Part shown: positions 56,462 to 64,000 of the stretch, piece by piece
How the letters are laid out: each line of letters begins with the position of its first letter
Numbering within the stretch: position 1 is the stretch's first letter
Assembly (NCBI RefSeq): GCF_019734195.1
Contig: NZ_JAASHM010000010.1
Span: 50,193 to 114,192, forward strand
Reading direction: 5' to 3'
DNA from: Clostridium sp. K13
GTDB taxonomy: Bacteria; Bacillota; Clostridia; Clostridiales; Clostridiaceae
Length of the DNA: 64,000 nucleotides
Translations under genes and position numbers: made by a program
Notes under the pieces: generated by a model
What the model was told of the DNA's origin: nothing
The model's input: the letters and a program-made list of their open reading frames with translations, nothing else
Database searches by the model: none

Positions 56462-56692
56462 GTGAAGACTTTTTTATTTGTTTTAGAAGCGGTTTTAGGA
56501 TTAATAGTTGTTATTTCAATATTAATGCAAAAGAGTAAAGCTGATGCTTTAAGCGGGTTAATTCAAGGTAGTAAAAGTGAGACATTCTTTACTAAGAATA
56601 AATCAAAGACTAAGGAAGCTATGTTAGTTAAAGTTACTATAGTTTCAATGCTTTTATTTGCTATCAATACAGTAGTTTTAAATATAATTTAA
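56462..56692 (+). CDS. secG: Preprotein translocase subunit SecG
   Basis: Small two-helix membrane subunit of the SecYEG channel. The 76 residues contain TM1 (~3-22), the cytoplasmic loop with KSKADALSGLIQGSKSETFF (about 25-44), and TM2 (~55-75). The start is GTG 56462 behind GGGAGGTG (56450-56457); the frame runs open to 56411 but that part contains the promoter and RBS. Next to rnr and smpB, the usual Firmicute order. Confidence 0.9.
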   Translation: MKTFLFVLEAVLGLIVVISILMQKSKADALSGLIQGSKSETFFTKNKSKTKEAMLVKVTIVSMLLFAINTVVLNII

Positions 56693-56703
56693 AAAATATA
56701 ACG

Positions 56704-56732
56704 TAGACCACTAGTATTAGTGGTCTATTTTT
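56704..56732 (+). terminator. Terminator of secG
   Basis: TAGACCACTA-GTAT-TAGTGGTCTA stem-loop with a TTTTT tail. Confidence 0.92.
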
Positions 56733-56742
56733 ATATAAAAAT

Positions 56743-56770
56743 TGAATAAAATTGCTTCGCAATTTATTCA
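56743..56770. repeat. Small dispersed hairpin repeat, copy 1
   Basis: AAATTGCTTCGCAATTT (56750-56766 approx.) forms a hairpin with TTC loop. A near-copy AAATTGCTTCGTAATTT occurs at about 59234-59250, and CCAAATCGAAGATTTGG at 9259-9275 is of the same design. Confidence 0.4.
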
Positions 56771-56927
56771 TACTGTGTTTAAAGGTGACAAAGATGAATA
56801 AACTATAATATAGATATTTAAAGTACTACTTATTGAATAAAAAAACATACATGTGGTAGTATAATAAATAGTGTGTATAAGAAAATATTGGATGAGGTTA
56901 AATATAATTTTAAACGGAGGACAGTAC

Positions 56928-59150
56928 ATGAGAATAAAAGAAACATTACTTAGTTTCATGAAAGAAGAAGCATATAGACCAATGGATATTCAAGAACTTG
57001 TTTCAGTTTTTGACATTAATCCAGATGAGTATAAAGCTTTTAAGAGAGCATTAAAGGTAATGGAATTAGAAGGTTCAATAGTAAGAACTAAAAAGGATAA
57101 ATTTGCAGTTCCTGAAAAATTAGGATTAATAAAAGGTAAGCTTCAAGCTCATAAAAAAGGATTTGGATTTTTAATACCGGAAGAAGAAGGGGAAAGAGAC
57201 GTATTTATTCCAAGTTCATTTATTAATGGAGCAATGAATAATGATAGAGTACTTGTTCAAATTACTAGAGATGATGTTAATGGTAAGAAAAGAGAAGGTG
57301 AAGTTGTAGAAGTACTTGAAAGAGCAAATAATAAAATAATTGGTATATATGAAGATAGTAGAAATTTTGGATTTGTAGTTCCTGAAGATACTAGATTAAA
57401 TCAAGATATATTTGTTTCTAAGAAAGATAAAAATGGAGCTAAACATGGAGATGTAGTTATAGTAGAAGTAACTCAATGGCCAGAAAAAAGAAGAAGCCCA
57501 GAGGGAATTGTTAAAGAAGTTTTAGGCCAAAAGGGAGAAAAGGGTCTAGATATTTTAACTATAATAAAGAAATATGGTCTTCCTGAAGAGTTTCCACCAA
57601 AGGTTTTAGCATATGCAGAGGGGATTTCTGAAGAAATAGAAGAAAAAGAAATTCAAAGAAGAAAAGATATTAGAAATCTTAGAATGGTTACTATAGATGG
57701 TGAGGATGCAAAAGATCTTGATGATGCTGTTTCTATAGAAAGATTAGATAATGGTAAATATAGATTAGGTGTTCATATTGCAGATGTTACACATTATGTA
57801 AGAGAAAAGAATCCACTAGATAAAGAGGCGTTAAAAAGAGGTACTTCTGTATATTTAATAGATAGAGTTATACCGATGTTGCCTAAAAAGCTGTCTAATG
57901 GAATTTGTTCACTTAACCCACAAGTTGATAGATTAGCATTAAGTTGTTTTATGAGTATTGATAATAAGGGAAAAGTCTGTGATCATGAAATAGCTGAAAC
58001 AGTTATAAAAACATCTGAAAGAATGACTTATACAGATGTTACTAAAATATTAAGAGATAATGATGAAGAGCTTATTAAGAGATATGATTACTTAATAGAT
58101 GATTTTAAAACAATGCAAGAGCTATGTTTAATTCTTAGAGAAAAAAGAATGAAAAGAGGGGCTATAGATTTTGACTTTGAAGAATCTAAAATAATATTAA
58201 ATGATAATGGTAAGCCAATTGATATAAAGCCTTATGAAAGAGAAATAGCAAATAGAATGATAGAAGAATTTATGCTTGTTTGTAATGAAACTATTGCTGA
58301 GCATATGTTCTGGACTAATTTACCTTTTGTATATAGAGTTCATGAAAGCCCAGATGAAGAAAAATTAGAGAAATTTAGAGATTTCATCTATAACTTAGGA
58401 TATACAATGAAAGTATCTCAAGATATCCATCCAAGAATTCTTCAAGACGTATTAGAAAAAGTAAAGGGTAAAAAAGAAGAAACAGTAGTTAGTACTCTTT
58501 TATTAAGAAGTATGATGAAGGCAAAATATACGCCTGAATGTTCAGCACACTTTGGATTAGCTGCAACTTACTATTGTCATTTTACATCACCAATAAGAAG
58601 ATATCCTGATTTACAAATTCATAGAATAATTAAGGAATATTTAAATGGTAAAATTGATGAAAAAAGAGCTACTAGATTAGCTCCTATAGTTGATATAGCG
58701 GCTAAACAATCATCAGAAATGGAAAGACTTGCAGAAGAAGCTGAAAGAGAAGTTGATGATTTAAAGAAAGCAGAATATATGATGGATAGAATTGGAGAAG
58801 AGTTCGAAGGAATTATTTCTTCAGTTACATCATTTGGTATATTTGTTGAACTTCCAAATACAATAGAAGGACTTGTTCATATAACTGATTTAGATGATGA
58901 TTATTATGTTTATGATGAGCAACATTTAATGTTATTAGGACAAAGAACAAGAAAAATATATAGACTTGGAGATTCTGTAAAAGTAAAATGTGCTAAAGTT
59001 GATATTGATAATAGAGAAATCTTCTTTGATATATTAGATAGTGAACAAAACTTAGAAGAAATTGTACCAAGTGAAGAAACAGCTTCAATAATTGCAGAAG
59101 TAAAAAAAGAGTTTGGAACAAAACCAGAAGAAGAAGCTTTTGATGTTTAA
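56928..59150 (+). CDS. rnr: Ribonuclease R
   Basis: 3'-5' exoribonuclease of the RNB family for structured RNA. Order: N-terminal winged helix (~1-60), cold-shock domains (~65-220), RNB catalytic domain (~245-575) with IDGEDAKDLDDAVS carrying the metal-binding aspartates and PSGNG-like SNGICSLNPQVDRLA, and a C-terminal S1 domain (~625-705) reading EFEGIISSVTSFGIFVELPN. Start ATG 56928 follows CGGAGG; the frame opens earlier at 56871 but lacks a binding site. At 740 residues it is full length. smpB follows, its usual partner in trans-translation. Confidence 0.95.
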   Translation: MRIKETLLSFMKEEAYRPMDIQELVSVFDINPDEYKAFKRALKVMELEGSIVRTKKDKFAVPEKLGLIKGKLQAHKKGFGFLIPEEEGERDVFIPSSFINGAMNNDRVLVQITRDDVNGKKREGEVVEVLERANNKIIGIYEDSRNFGFVVPEDTRLNQDIFVSKKDKNGAKHGDVVIVEVTQWPEKRRSPEGIVKEVLGQKGEKGLDILTIIKKYGLPEEFPPKVLAYAEGISEEIEEKEIQRRKDIRNLRMVTIDGEDAKDLDDAVSIERLDNGKYRLGVHIADVTHYVREKNPLDKEALKRGTSVYLIDRVIPMLPKKLSNGICSLNPQVDRLALSCFMSIDNKGKVCDHEIAETVIKTSERMTYTDVTKILRDNDEELIKRYDYLIDDFKTMQELCLILREKRMKRGAIDFDFEESKIILNDNGKPIDIKPYEREIANRMIEEFMLVCNETIAEHMFWTNLPFVYRVHESPDEEKLEKFRDFIYNLGYTMKVSQDIHPRILQDVLEKVKGKKEETVVSTLLLRSMMKAKYTPECSAHFGLAATYYCHFTSPIRRYPDLQIHRIIKEYLNGKIDEKRATRLAPIVDIAAKQSSEMERLAEEAEREVDDLKKAEYMMDRIGEEFEGIISSVTSFGIFVELPNTIEGLVHITDLDDDYYVYDEQHLMLLGQRTRKIYRLGDSVKVKCAKVDIDNREIFFDILDSEQNLEEIVPSEETASIIAEVKKEFGTKPEEEAFDV

Positions 59151-59257
59151 GAAGGATTTGAACCGGAAGAAGAGTTTAATGAGTAATTGAATAAAAGTGC
59201 GAAACACTCTTACTTATTCACTCTTCACTAAATAAATTGCTTCGTAATTTATCTGTG

Positions 59258-59286
59258 TTGTACTTTTAAATGCTTCTTGATATAAT
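59258..59286 (+). promoter_or_regulatory. Promoter of smpB
   Basis: TTGTAC (59258-59263), 17-base spacer, TATAAT (59281-59286), 35 bases before the ATG. Confidence 0.55.
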
Positions 59287-59320
59287 TAAGAAAAACGCGT
59301 AATAAAAAGTGGGTGAGAGT

Positions 59321-59791
59321 ATGGCAAGAGTTAAAAATAGTAATTCTTTAGCTGAAAATAGAAAAGCTCGTCATGATTATTTTGTTGAAGAAACAATGGA
59401 GGCGGGAATTGAATTAGTAGGGACAGAAGTTAAATCTATTAGAGGTGGTAAATGTAATTTAAAGGATTGTTATGCTGATATAAAAAATGGGGAAATATTT
59501 ATTTTAAATATGCATATTAGTCCTTACGAACAAGGAAATATATTTAATGTTGAACCATTAAGAGAGAGAAAGCTTTTACTTCATAAAGAGCAGATTGGTA
59601 GACTTGCAGGATTAGTATCTAGAGATGGATATACATTAGTTCCATTATCATTATATCTAAAGAATGGAAGAGTTAAGGTTGCTCTTGGAATCTGCAGAGG
59701 TAAAAAGAATTATGATAAGAGAGATTCAATGTTAGAAAAAGCTCATAAGAGAGATATTGAACGTCAAATGAAAGAAAGAAATAGATATTAA
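59321..59791 (+). CDS. smpB: SsrA-binding protein SmpB
   Basis: tmRNA-binding protein for ribosome rescue. The 156 residues show [32 protein letters not shown] split as [13 protein letters not shown] and [20 protein letters not shown], and the C-terminal basic [20 protein letters not shown] tail that enters the mRNA channel. ATG 59321 is preferred over the upstream GTG-type start at 59309, which lies in the GGGTGAG binding site. The tmRNA gene ssrA, often next to smpB, is not seen downstream; a minus-strand gene follows. Confidence 0.95.
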   Translation: MARVKNSNSLAENRKARHDYFVEETMEAGIELVGTEVKSIRGGKCNLKDCYADIKNGEIFILNMHISPYEQGNIFNVEPLRERKLLLHKEQIGRLAGLVSRDGYTLVPLSLYLKNGRVKVALGICRGKKNYDKRDSMLEKAHKRDIERQMKERNRY

Positions 59792-59835
59792 AAAAATAGC
59801 TCAATAAGAATTGTACTTATTGAGCTATTTTTATT
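59792..59835. terminator. Bidirectional terminator between smpB and the minus-strand gene
   Basis: A 15-bp stem (59794-59808 with 59816-59830) with T run on the + strand and A run before it, serving both converging genes. Confidence 0.88.
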
Positions 59836-60739
59836 AATAAGAAAGTTTTATGTTTTTTTCTTTCCAACCCAAATCAAAGGGCATATTTGAAATGTTAAAT
59901 AAATTACTATCTATTAAAGGATACCCATTAGAATCATATCCAGAAATTATTGCTTTATGGTCTGTAAAAAATGATTTATCAAAGCGGATAATATCATCTT
60001 CCTTATAACTGCTAGATACCTCATAATTAGGATTAATTCTTGTTGTATAAGGTAAAGTTACTTCAGATAATGTAAAAATATAATTATCTAAATCATCATT
60101 AAATATATCAGAATAATAATCTTTATCTATATAAAAAGAATTATTAGATTTATCTGTAGTATAAAGAGTTAATATATGTGGAATTGTTAAGGTGAATTTA
60201 TTTGCAGCAACTTGTTTGTTGTGTATATAGTTAAAAGTATAGTGTTCATCTAAATCAACAATAATTTTATTATCATTTCTAATAATATTATTTATAATTA
60301 CTAATGAATTAATTGAAGTAAAAATTATAGCTCGTTCTAAAGCCCAATCCCTCAAATAAGAAATTCTTTTAAATTCATAGCTTAGCGAATATTGACCATT
60401 TGCTGAAGAAGTACCGTAATAATCATAAAGTCGTGAAACTTTACCATTTAAAAAACCATCATTTCTTGTATTAAAAGCTGATGTTATAAAGGCGTTTAAT
60501 TCATCTTCATATGGATCGATAGAATCTTCAGGTATATTAGAATTATCAAAGCTACCAACACTAGTACTAATATTTATGCTATTTAATAGTTTATTTTTAG
60601 AAACATAATTACTAGGATGTACTTTACCTATACAATAGAAAAAATAAGCAAATAAGTTTATTATTAAAATATAATAAAATACTTTAAATATGATATTTTT
60701 AATGGCTATTTTAGATTTATTATCTTTATCGTTTGGCAT
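59834..60739 (-). CDS. Membrane-anchored protein resembling the N-terminal part of amidase-domain proteins
   Basis: A 301-residue protein with a cytoplasmic basic N-terminus, one transmembrane segment (~19-40) and an extracytoplasmic domain. The middle part, with YSLSYEFKRISYLRDWALERAI (runs YSLSYEFKRISYL and RDWALERAI) followed by VDLDEHYTFNY, resembles the region that precedes the amidase domain in many clostridial wall proteins. The amidase catalytic Cys-containing domain itself is absent; the C-terminal ~90 residues are unrelated and end DLGWKEKNIKLSY. It may be a stand-alone substrate-binding or sensing domain. Binding site AAAGGAGTGAT precedes the ATG. Confidence 0.5.
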   Translation of the reverse strand: MPNDKDNKSKIAIKNIIFKVFYYILIINLFAYFFYCIGKVHPSNYVSKNKLLNSINISTSVGSFDNSNIPEDSIDPYEDELNAFITSAFNTRNDGFLNGKVSRLYDYYGTSSANGQYSLSYEFKRISYLRDWALERAIIFTSINSLVIINNIIRNDNKIIVDLDEHYTFNYIHNKQVAANKFTLTIPHILTLYTTDKSNNSFYIDKDYYSDIFNDDLDNYIFTLSEVTLPYTTRINPNYEVSSSYKEDDIIRFDKSFFTDHKAIISGYDSNGYPLIDSNLFNISNMPFDLGWKEKNIKLSY

Positions 60740-61101
60740 AATATCACTCCTTTAAGTGAAAATCCATAAGTAAAATTATAATTTAGTTAAAAGTACTTAT
60801 AAATAATAAATTCAAAACAAGTTATATTATAGAAAAAGTACTATATATAGTATTATCTATTTTGAAAGAATTATTTACCAAATTTAAAATAACAATTATT
60901 TTAATATACAAATATATAAGTGAAATTATTCCTATATGAGTGAAGCTGCAAATTTTGATTAAGTTAATTGAAGTTATATATTTATTTTTTTAAGAATATA
61001 TTTCATAATAATAAGGGAAAAATATTAAGAATTAAGTGTGAAAGTATTTAAAAAATGATAAAATAGTAATTGATTTCAAAAATAATGGAGGAAAAAGGTT
61101 A
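60740..61101. other. Gene-free AT-rich region between divergent genes
   Basis: About 360 bases between the divergent start codons of the minus-strand membrane protein and the LacI regulator. Apart from the two ribosome binding sites I see no gene, strong promoter pair or stable hairpin. Confidence 0.5.
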
Positions 61102-62100
61102 ATGGCATTAAATATAATTGACATAGCAAACCTAGCAGGAGTATCAAAATCTACTGTCTCTAGATATTTAAATAATGGATATGTTAGTGAAGAAGCAAGA
61201 GAAAAAATAAAGAAAGTACTTGATGAAACAGGTTTTACGCCTCAAAGACAAGCCAAGGGGATGAGAACTAAAAAAACTAACTTAATTGGAGTAATAGTTC
61301 CTAAGATAAGCAGTGAAACACCAGCAAGGGTGGTTGAAGGAATTACAGAAGTTTTATCACCTAATGGATATGATATTTTAATAGCAAATACAAATTTATC
61401 TATAGAGAAGGAGTTAGAATATCTTAATATATTCAAATCAAATCAAGTTGATGGAATAATATTTATGGCAACTAAAGTAACAGAAAAACATGTAAAAGCA
61501 ATTGAAAGTTTAGAAGTTCCAATAGTTGTTGTTGCACAGGATATTAAAGAGTGTTCATCTGTATTTTTTGATGAATTTCAAGCAACAGAAGATATAACTA
61601 ATTATATAATTAAAAAAGGTCATGAAAAATTAGGTTATATTGGTGTCTATGAAGAAGATATAGCTGTTGGACTTTATAGAAAACAAGCTTACATAAAGAC
61701 TCTTGAAAAAAATAATATTAATATAAATTATGAAAATATTAAAATTGGTGATTTTAATGAGGAAAGTGGATATAGGCTAGCTAAAGAGATAATGGAAGGC
61801 AAAAATACGCCTACAGCAATTGTTGCTGTTACTGACAATTTAGCTCTAGGGGCAATAGAGTATTTATTAGATAATAATTATAAGGTGCCAGAGGATATAG
61901 CAGTAGTTGGTATGGGAGATTCTAAGATTTCTAGAGTAATAACACCAAAGCTTACAACAGTACATTATCACTATAAAACGGCTGGAAGAAAAGCAGCAGA
62001 GATAATTTTAAAAAAGCTAAATAATGAAATAGATAAAAAAGAAAAAGTGGTAAAAAAAGTAAAGATAAATTGTTTACTAGTTGAAAGAAATAGTGTATAA
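61102..62100 (+). CDS. scrR: LacI family transcriptional regulator (ScrR-like)
   Basis: A 332-residue LacI/PurR-type regulator. The N-terminal headpiece (IIDIANLAGVSKSTVSRYLNN, in runs IIDIANLAGVSK and STVSRYLNNGYV, residues 5-27) binds DNA, a hinge helix follows (~50-58), then the periplasmic-binding-protein-like core with LIGVIVPKIS and DNLALGAIEYL (about 249-259). It lies directly upstream of a sucrose-type PTS gene whose leader carries dyad sites, so sucrose control is likely. GGAGG precedes ATG 61102. The sugar assignment rests on the neighbour. Confidence 0.85.
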   Translation: MALNIIDIANLAGVSKSTVSRYLNNGYVSEEAREKIKKVLDETGFTPQRQAKGMRTKKTNLIGVIVPKISSETPARVVEGITEVLSPNGYDILIANTNLSIEKELEYLNIFKSNQVDGIIFMATKVTEKHVKAIESLEVPIVVVAQDIKECSSVFFDEFQATEDITNYIIKKGHEKLGYIGVYEEDIAVGLYRKQAYIKTLEKNNININYENIKIGDFNEESGYRLAKEIMEGKNTPTAIVAVTDNLALGAIEYLLDNNYKVPEDIAVVGMGDSKISRVITPKLTTVHYHYKTAGRKAAEIILKKLNNEIDKKEKVVKKVKINCLLVERNSV

Positions 62101-62133
62101 TATGGTTATGAAAAGGTTTTAAATGGTTTTTAT

Positions 62134-62149
62134 GTGGGAATGTTCCTAT
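62134..62149. promoter_or_regulatory. Third putative LacI operator, inverted, after scrR
   Basis: On the minus strand 62149-62134 reads ATAGGAACATTCCCAC, 13 of 16 identical to the two scrA leader sites. It lies about 200 bases upstream of them, compatible with looping. Confidence 0.5.
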
Positions 62150-62248
62150 ATAAAAACTATTTAAAATTAAAAATAATAAATTTATATAAAAACACTATAA
62201 ATTTCCTATATAAAATTTTAAATAAACTATAGACTTATATAAAATTAA
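62143..62248 (+). repeat. Degenerate TATATAAAA repeats
   Basis: TTCCTATATAAAA occurs near 62143 and 62202, with TTTATATAAAA and CTTATATAAAA near 62180 and 62234. A degenerate AT-rich repeat cluster upstream of the scrA promoter; possibly UP-element-like or curved DNA. Confidence 0.4.
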
Positions 62249-62258
62249 ATTATATAAT
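62230..62258 (+). promoter_or_regulatory. Promoter of scrA
   Basis: TAGACT (62230-62235), 17-base spacer, TATAAT (62253-62258). A cre-like half site (TGAAAACG, 62310-62317) lies in the leader. Confidence 0.6.
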
Positions 62259-62337
62259 CATATTCAAATTGAATAATAACAAATTTCGACATAACTAGTA
62301 AGACAAAAATGAAAACGTAAAACAATTTATAAAAATG

Positions 62338-62386
62338 GTGGGAACATTACCACATTTTTAAATAAATATTGTGGGAACATTACCAC
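62338..62386 (+). promoter_or_regulatory. Tandem LacI-type operators in the scrA leader
   Basis: GTGGGAACATTACCAC occurs identically at 62338-62353 and 62371-62386, 33 bases (about three turns) apart. Each copy is an imperfect dyad (GTGG...CCAC, 6 of 8 pairs). They lie downstream of the scrA promoter and before its RBS, so a bound regulator would block elongation. Confidence 0.7.
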
Positions 62387-62452
62387 TATGCGAATAAGTC
62401 CTTTAATACAAGGAAATTATAAGATTATAAAATTATTAAGGAGGATTTTAAA

Positions 62453-63829
62453 ATGGGGTCTAACAAGTATTATGATGCAGCTCAAGATATATTAAAATAT
62501 ATCGGTGGTGCAGAAAACATTGCAAGTGCAGCACATTGTGCAACAAGATTAAGAATGGTATTAAAAGAACAAGGTTTAGCTAATAAAGAAGAGCTGGAAA
62601 AACTAGACATAGTTAAAGGAGCATTTATTAATGGGGGACAATTCCAAGTTATTATTGGACAAGGGACTGTTAATAAAGTATATGCAGAGCTAATAAAAAT
62701 TTGTGGAATAACTGAAATGAGCACAGCAGAAGTAAAACAAGAAGGTGCTAAGAAATTAAACCCATTTCAAAAGTTAGCTAAAATATTATCTGATATATTT
62801 GTACCAATTATACCAGCTATAGTTGCAGCAGGACTTTTAATGGGTATAATGGGAATGCTAAGTAAGTTTGGATTAGATCAATATACAAACACTTGGTGGT
62901 GGATGATGCTTGATTGGTTTAGTTCAGCAGCATTTATATTCTTACCAATATTAGTTGCTATAAGTGCAGCAAAGGTATTTGGAGCTAATCCGTATTTGGC
63001 AGCAACAATCGGTGGAATTATGATTCATCCAGCTTTAATGAATGCATGGGATCAAGGTGCTGGATATGAAACTATTAAAGTTTTAGGAATAATTGATATG
63101 CCATTACTTGGATATCAAGGAACTGTGTTACCTATATTACTTGTAGTATTTATTATGTCATATATAGAAAGAGGAACTAGAAAAATTGTTCCAGAATTAC
63201 TAGATATATTATTAACTCCATTAATAACAGTATTAATAACTGGATTCTTAGCTTTAGCAGTTATAGGACCAGCAGCTAATATCATTGGAGTTGGAATTAG
63301 TTCATTCTTAACATTTGCCATAACGAAGCTTGGAATAATAGCAGGGCTTTTATTTGGTGGAGCATATTCATCAATAGTTATAACTGGTATCCATCATAGC
63401 TTCCATGCTGTAGAACTTGGGCTTTTAGCTGATACTGGTATAAATACATTATTACCAATTTGGTCAATGGCAAATGTAGCTCAAGGTGGAGCTTGTTTTG
63501 CAGCATTCTTATTAACTAAAAATAAAAAGATGAAGGCTGTTGCTCTTCCATCAGCAATAAGTACATTATTTGGTATAACTGAAGCAGCTATATTTGGTGT
63601 TAACTTAAGATATAAAACTCCATTTATAGGTGCAGCAATAGGTGGTGCTGTAGGTGGTGCATATGTAGTAGCCATGAAGGTTGGAATGACTGCAGTTGGT
63701 GTTACTGGAATACCAGGAATAGCAATAACAAATTCTACTTCAATGTTAAACTATATCATAGGAATGATTATAGCAATAGGTGTTGCTTTTGCAGCTACTA
63801 TGATAATGGGAATTAAAGAAGAAGCTTAA
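62453..63829 (+). CDS. scrA: Sucrose-type PTS transporter subunit EIIBC
   Basis: A 458-residue PTS permease that imports and phosphorylates sucrose. The EIIB domain (~1-88) has the phospho-Cys in SAAHCATRLRMVL (about residue 28). The EIIC domain (~108-455) has about ten membrane segments and family motifs FVPIIPAIVAAGLL, GGIMIHPALMNAW, GIHHSFHAVE and FGITEAAIFGVNLRY. EIIA is not fused and must be supplied in trans. AAGGAGG precedes ATG 62453. The LacI regulator lies upstream. No sucrose-6-phosphate hydrolase is seen before the window ends. Other glucose/sucrose-family sugars remain possible. Confidence 0.87.
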   Translation: MGSNKYYDAAQDILKYIGGAENIASAAHCATRLRMVLKEQGLANKEELEKLDIVKGAFINGGQFQVIIGQGTVNKVYAELIKICGITEMSTAEVKQEGAKKLNPFQKLAKILSDIFVPIIPAIVAAGLLMGIMGMLSKFGLDQYTNTWWWMMLDWFSSAAFIFLPILVAISAAKVFGANPYLAATIGGIMIHPALMNAWDQGAGYETIKVLGIIDMPLLGYQGTVLPILLVVFIMSYIERGTRKIVPELLDILLTPLITVLITGFLALAVIGPAANIIGVGISSFLTFAITKLGIIAGLLFGGAYSSIVITGIHHSFHAVELGLLADTGINTLLPIWSMANVAQGGACFAAFLLTKNKKMKAVALPSAISTLFGITEAAIFGVNLRYKTPFIGAAIGGAVGGAYVVAMKVGMTAVGVTGIPGIAITNSTSMLNYIIGMIIAIGVAFAATMIMGIKEEA

Positions 63830-63942
63830 TTATAAATTTAACTAAGATTTTATATTTATAATTAATAGAATAAAGTTACTTCTACGAACGCATATTAGTA
63901 GTGAGTTTATTTTAAAAAGTAAGTGGTGTTAGTATAAAGTAG

Positions 63943-64000
63943 TGGACACATTAAGACGAACTAAGTTAAAATAATATTTAGTTAAGAAAGGATGTGTCCA
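63943..64000 (+). mobile_element. Possible left end of an insertion sequence, truncated by the window edge
   Basis: TGGACACAT (63943-63951) and ATGTGTCCA (63992-64000) are perfect 9-base inverted copies, with AACTAA and TTAGTT inverted inside. AGTGGACAC-type ends occur in IS3/IS150-like elements, and AAGAAAGGATG resembles an RBS close to the edge. No transposase can be read in the window. Confidence 0.35.

Noticed and set aside
59792..60739. tmRNA gene ssrA downstream of smpB
   Set aside because: The region after smpB is a terminator followed by a minus-strand coding gene; no tmRNA ends are seen.

Overview
This window is chromosomal DNA from a low-GC Gram-positive anaerobe, almost certainly a Clostridium sensu stricto (cluster I) species. 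The evidence is the very AT-rich base use, strong GGAGG ribosome binding sites, a T-box leader, LPxTG-anchored enzymes of the NagJ/GH20 kind known from gut and pathogenic clostridia, and the order cggR-gap-pgk-tpiA ... gpmI ... eno ... secG-rnr-smpB, which I recall as a clostridial housekeeping order. No tRNA, rRNA or CRISPR array was seen.

Layout. 1-4631: two unrecognised small genes, pssA, a lipid kinase, a small membrane protein and a channel-less MgtE-N/CBS protein behind a leader that can hide its own ribosome binding site. 4650-11410: a T-box leader controlling cysK-cysE, then queG, a PlsC-type acyltransferase, nth, ddl and a GH25 muramidase. 11629-14694: VanW-type surface protein, trmL, DegV protein. 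15023-19469: CggR operator, cggR, gap, pgk, tpiA. 19665-36275: three giant wall-anchored glycosidases (GH84, GH20, GH2) with carbohydrate-binding modules and the same C-terminal FIVAR stalk. 36363-37436: an orphan membrane sensor-like gene divergent from the kdp operon. 37602-45676: kdpFABCDE, in which kdpA, kdpB, kdpD and kdpE each carry inactivating lesions. 45943-53289: gpmI, a second DegV protein, a GntR/UTRA regulator with a GH1 6-phospho-beta-glucosidase, a degenerate protein kinase, eno. 53520-56351: an overlapping trio for glycolipid or envelope work (MGDG-synthase-like glycosyltransferase, polysaccharide deacetylase, flippase-like protein). 56462-59791: secG, rnr, smpB. 59834-60739: a membrane-anchored protein resembling the N-terminal part of clostridial amidase proteins. 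61102-63829: LacI regulator, clustered operators and a sucrose-type PTS EIIBC. 63943-64000: a possible insertion-sequence end cut by the window edge.

How the parts fit. The glycolytic genes form the backbone. About 26 kb of accessory DNA (glycosidases plus kdp) lies between tpiA and gpmI, which are usually close together. The three anchored glycosidases would act together on host mucin or glycosaminoglycan sugars (beta-GlcNAc, beta-HexNAc, beta-Gal). The GH84 and GH20 promoters carry catabolite-repression-like elements over the -35 box. The GH1 and sucrose PTS units are classical locally regulated sugar modules.

The most notable observations are the multiply broken kdp operon in otherwise intact sequence, the riboswitch-like leader of the GH20 gene, the RBS-hiding leader of the MgtE-like gene, the tandem LacI operators in front of the PTS gene, and the shared FIVAR stalk of the three giant enzymes. 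All functional calls rest on reading the sequence and on family knowledge; no database search was run.
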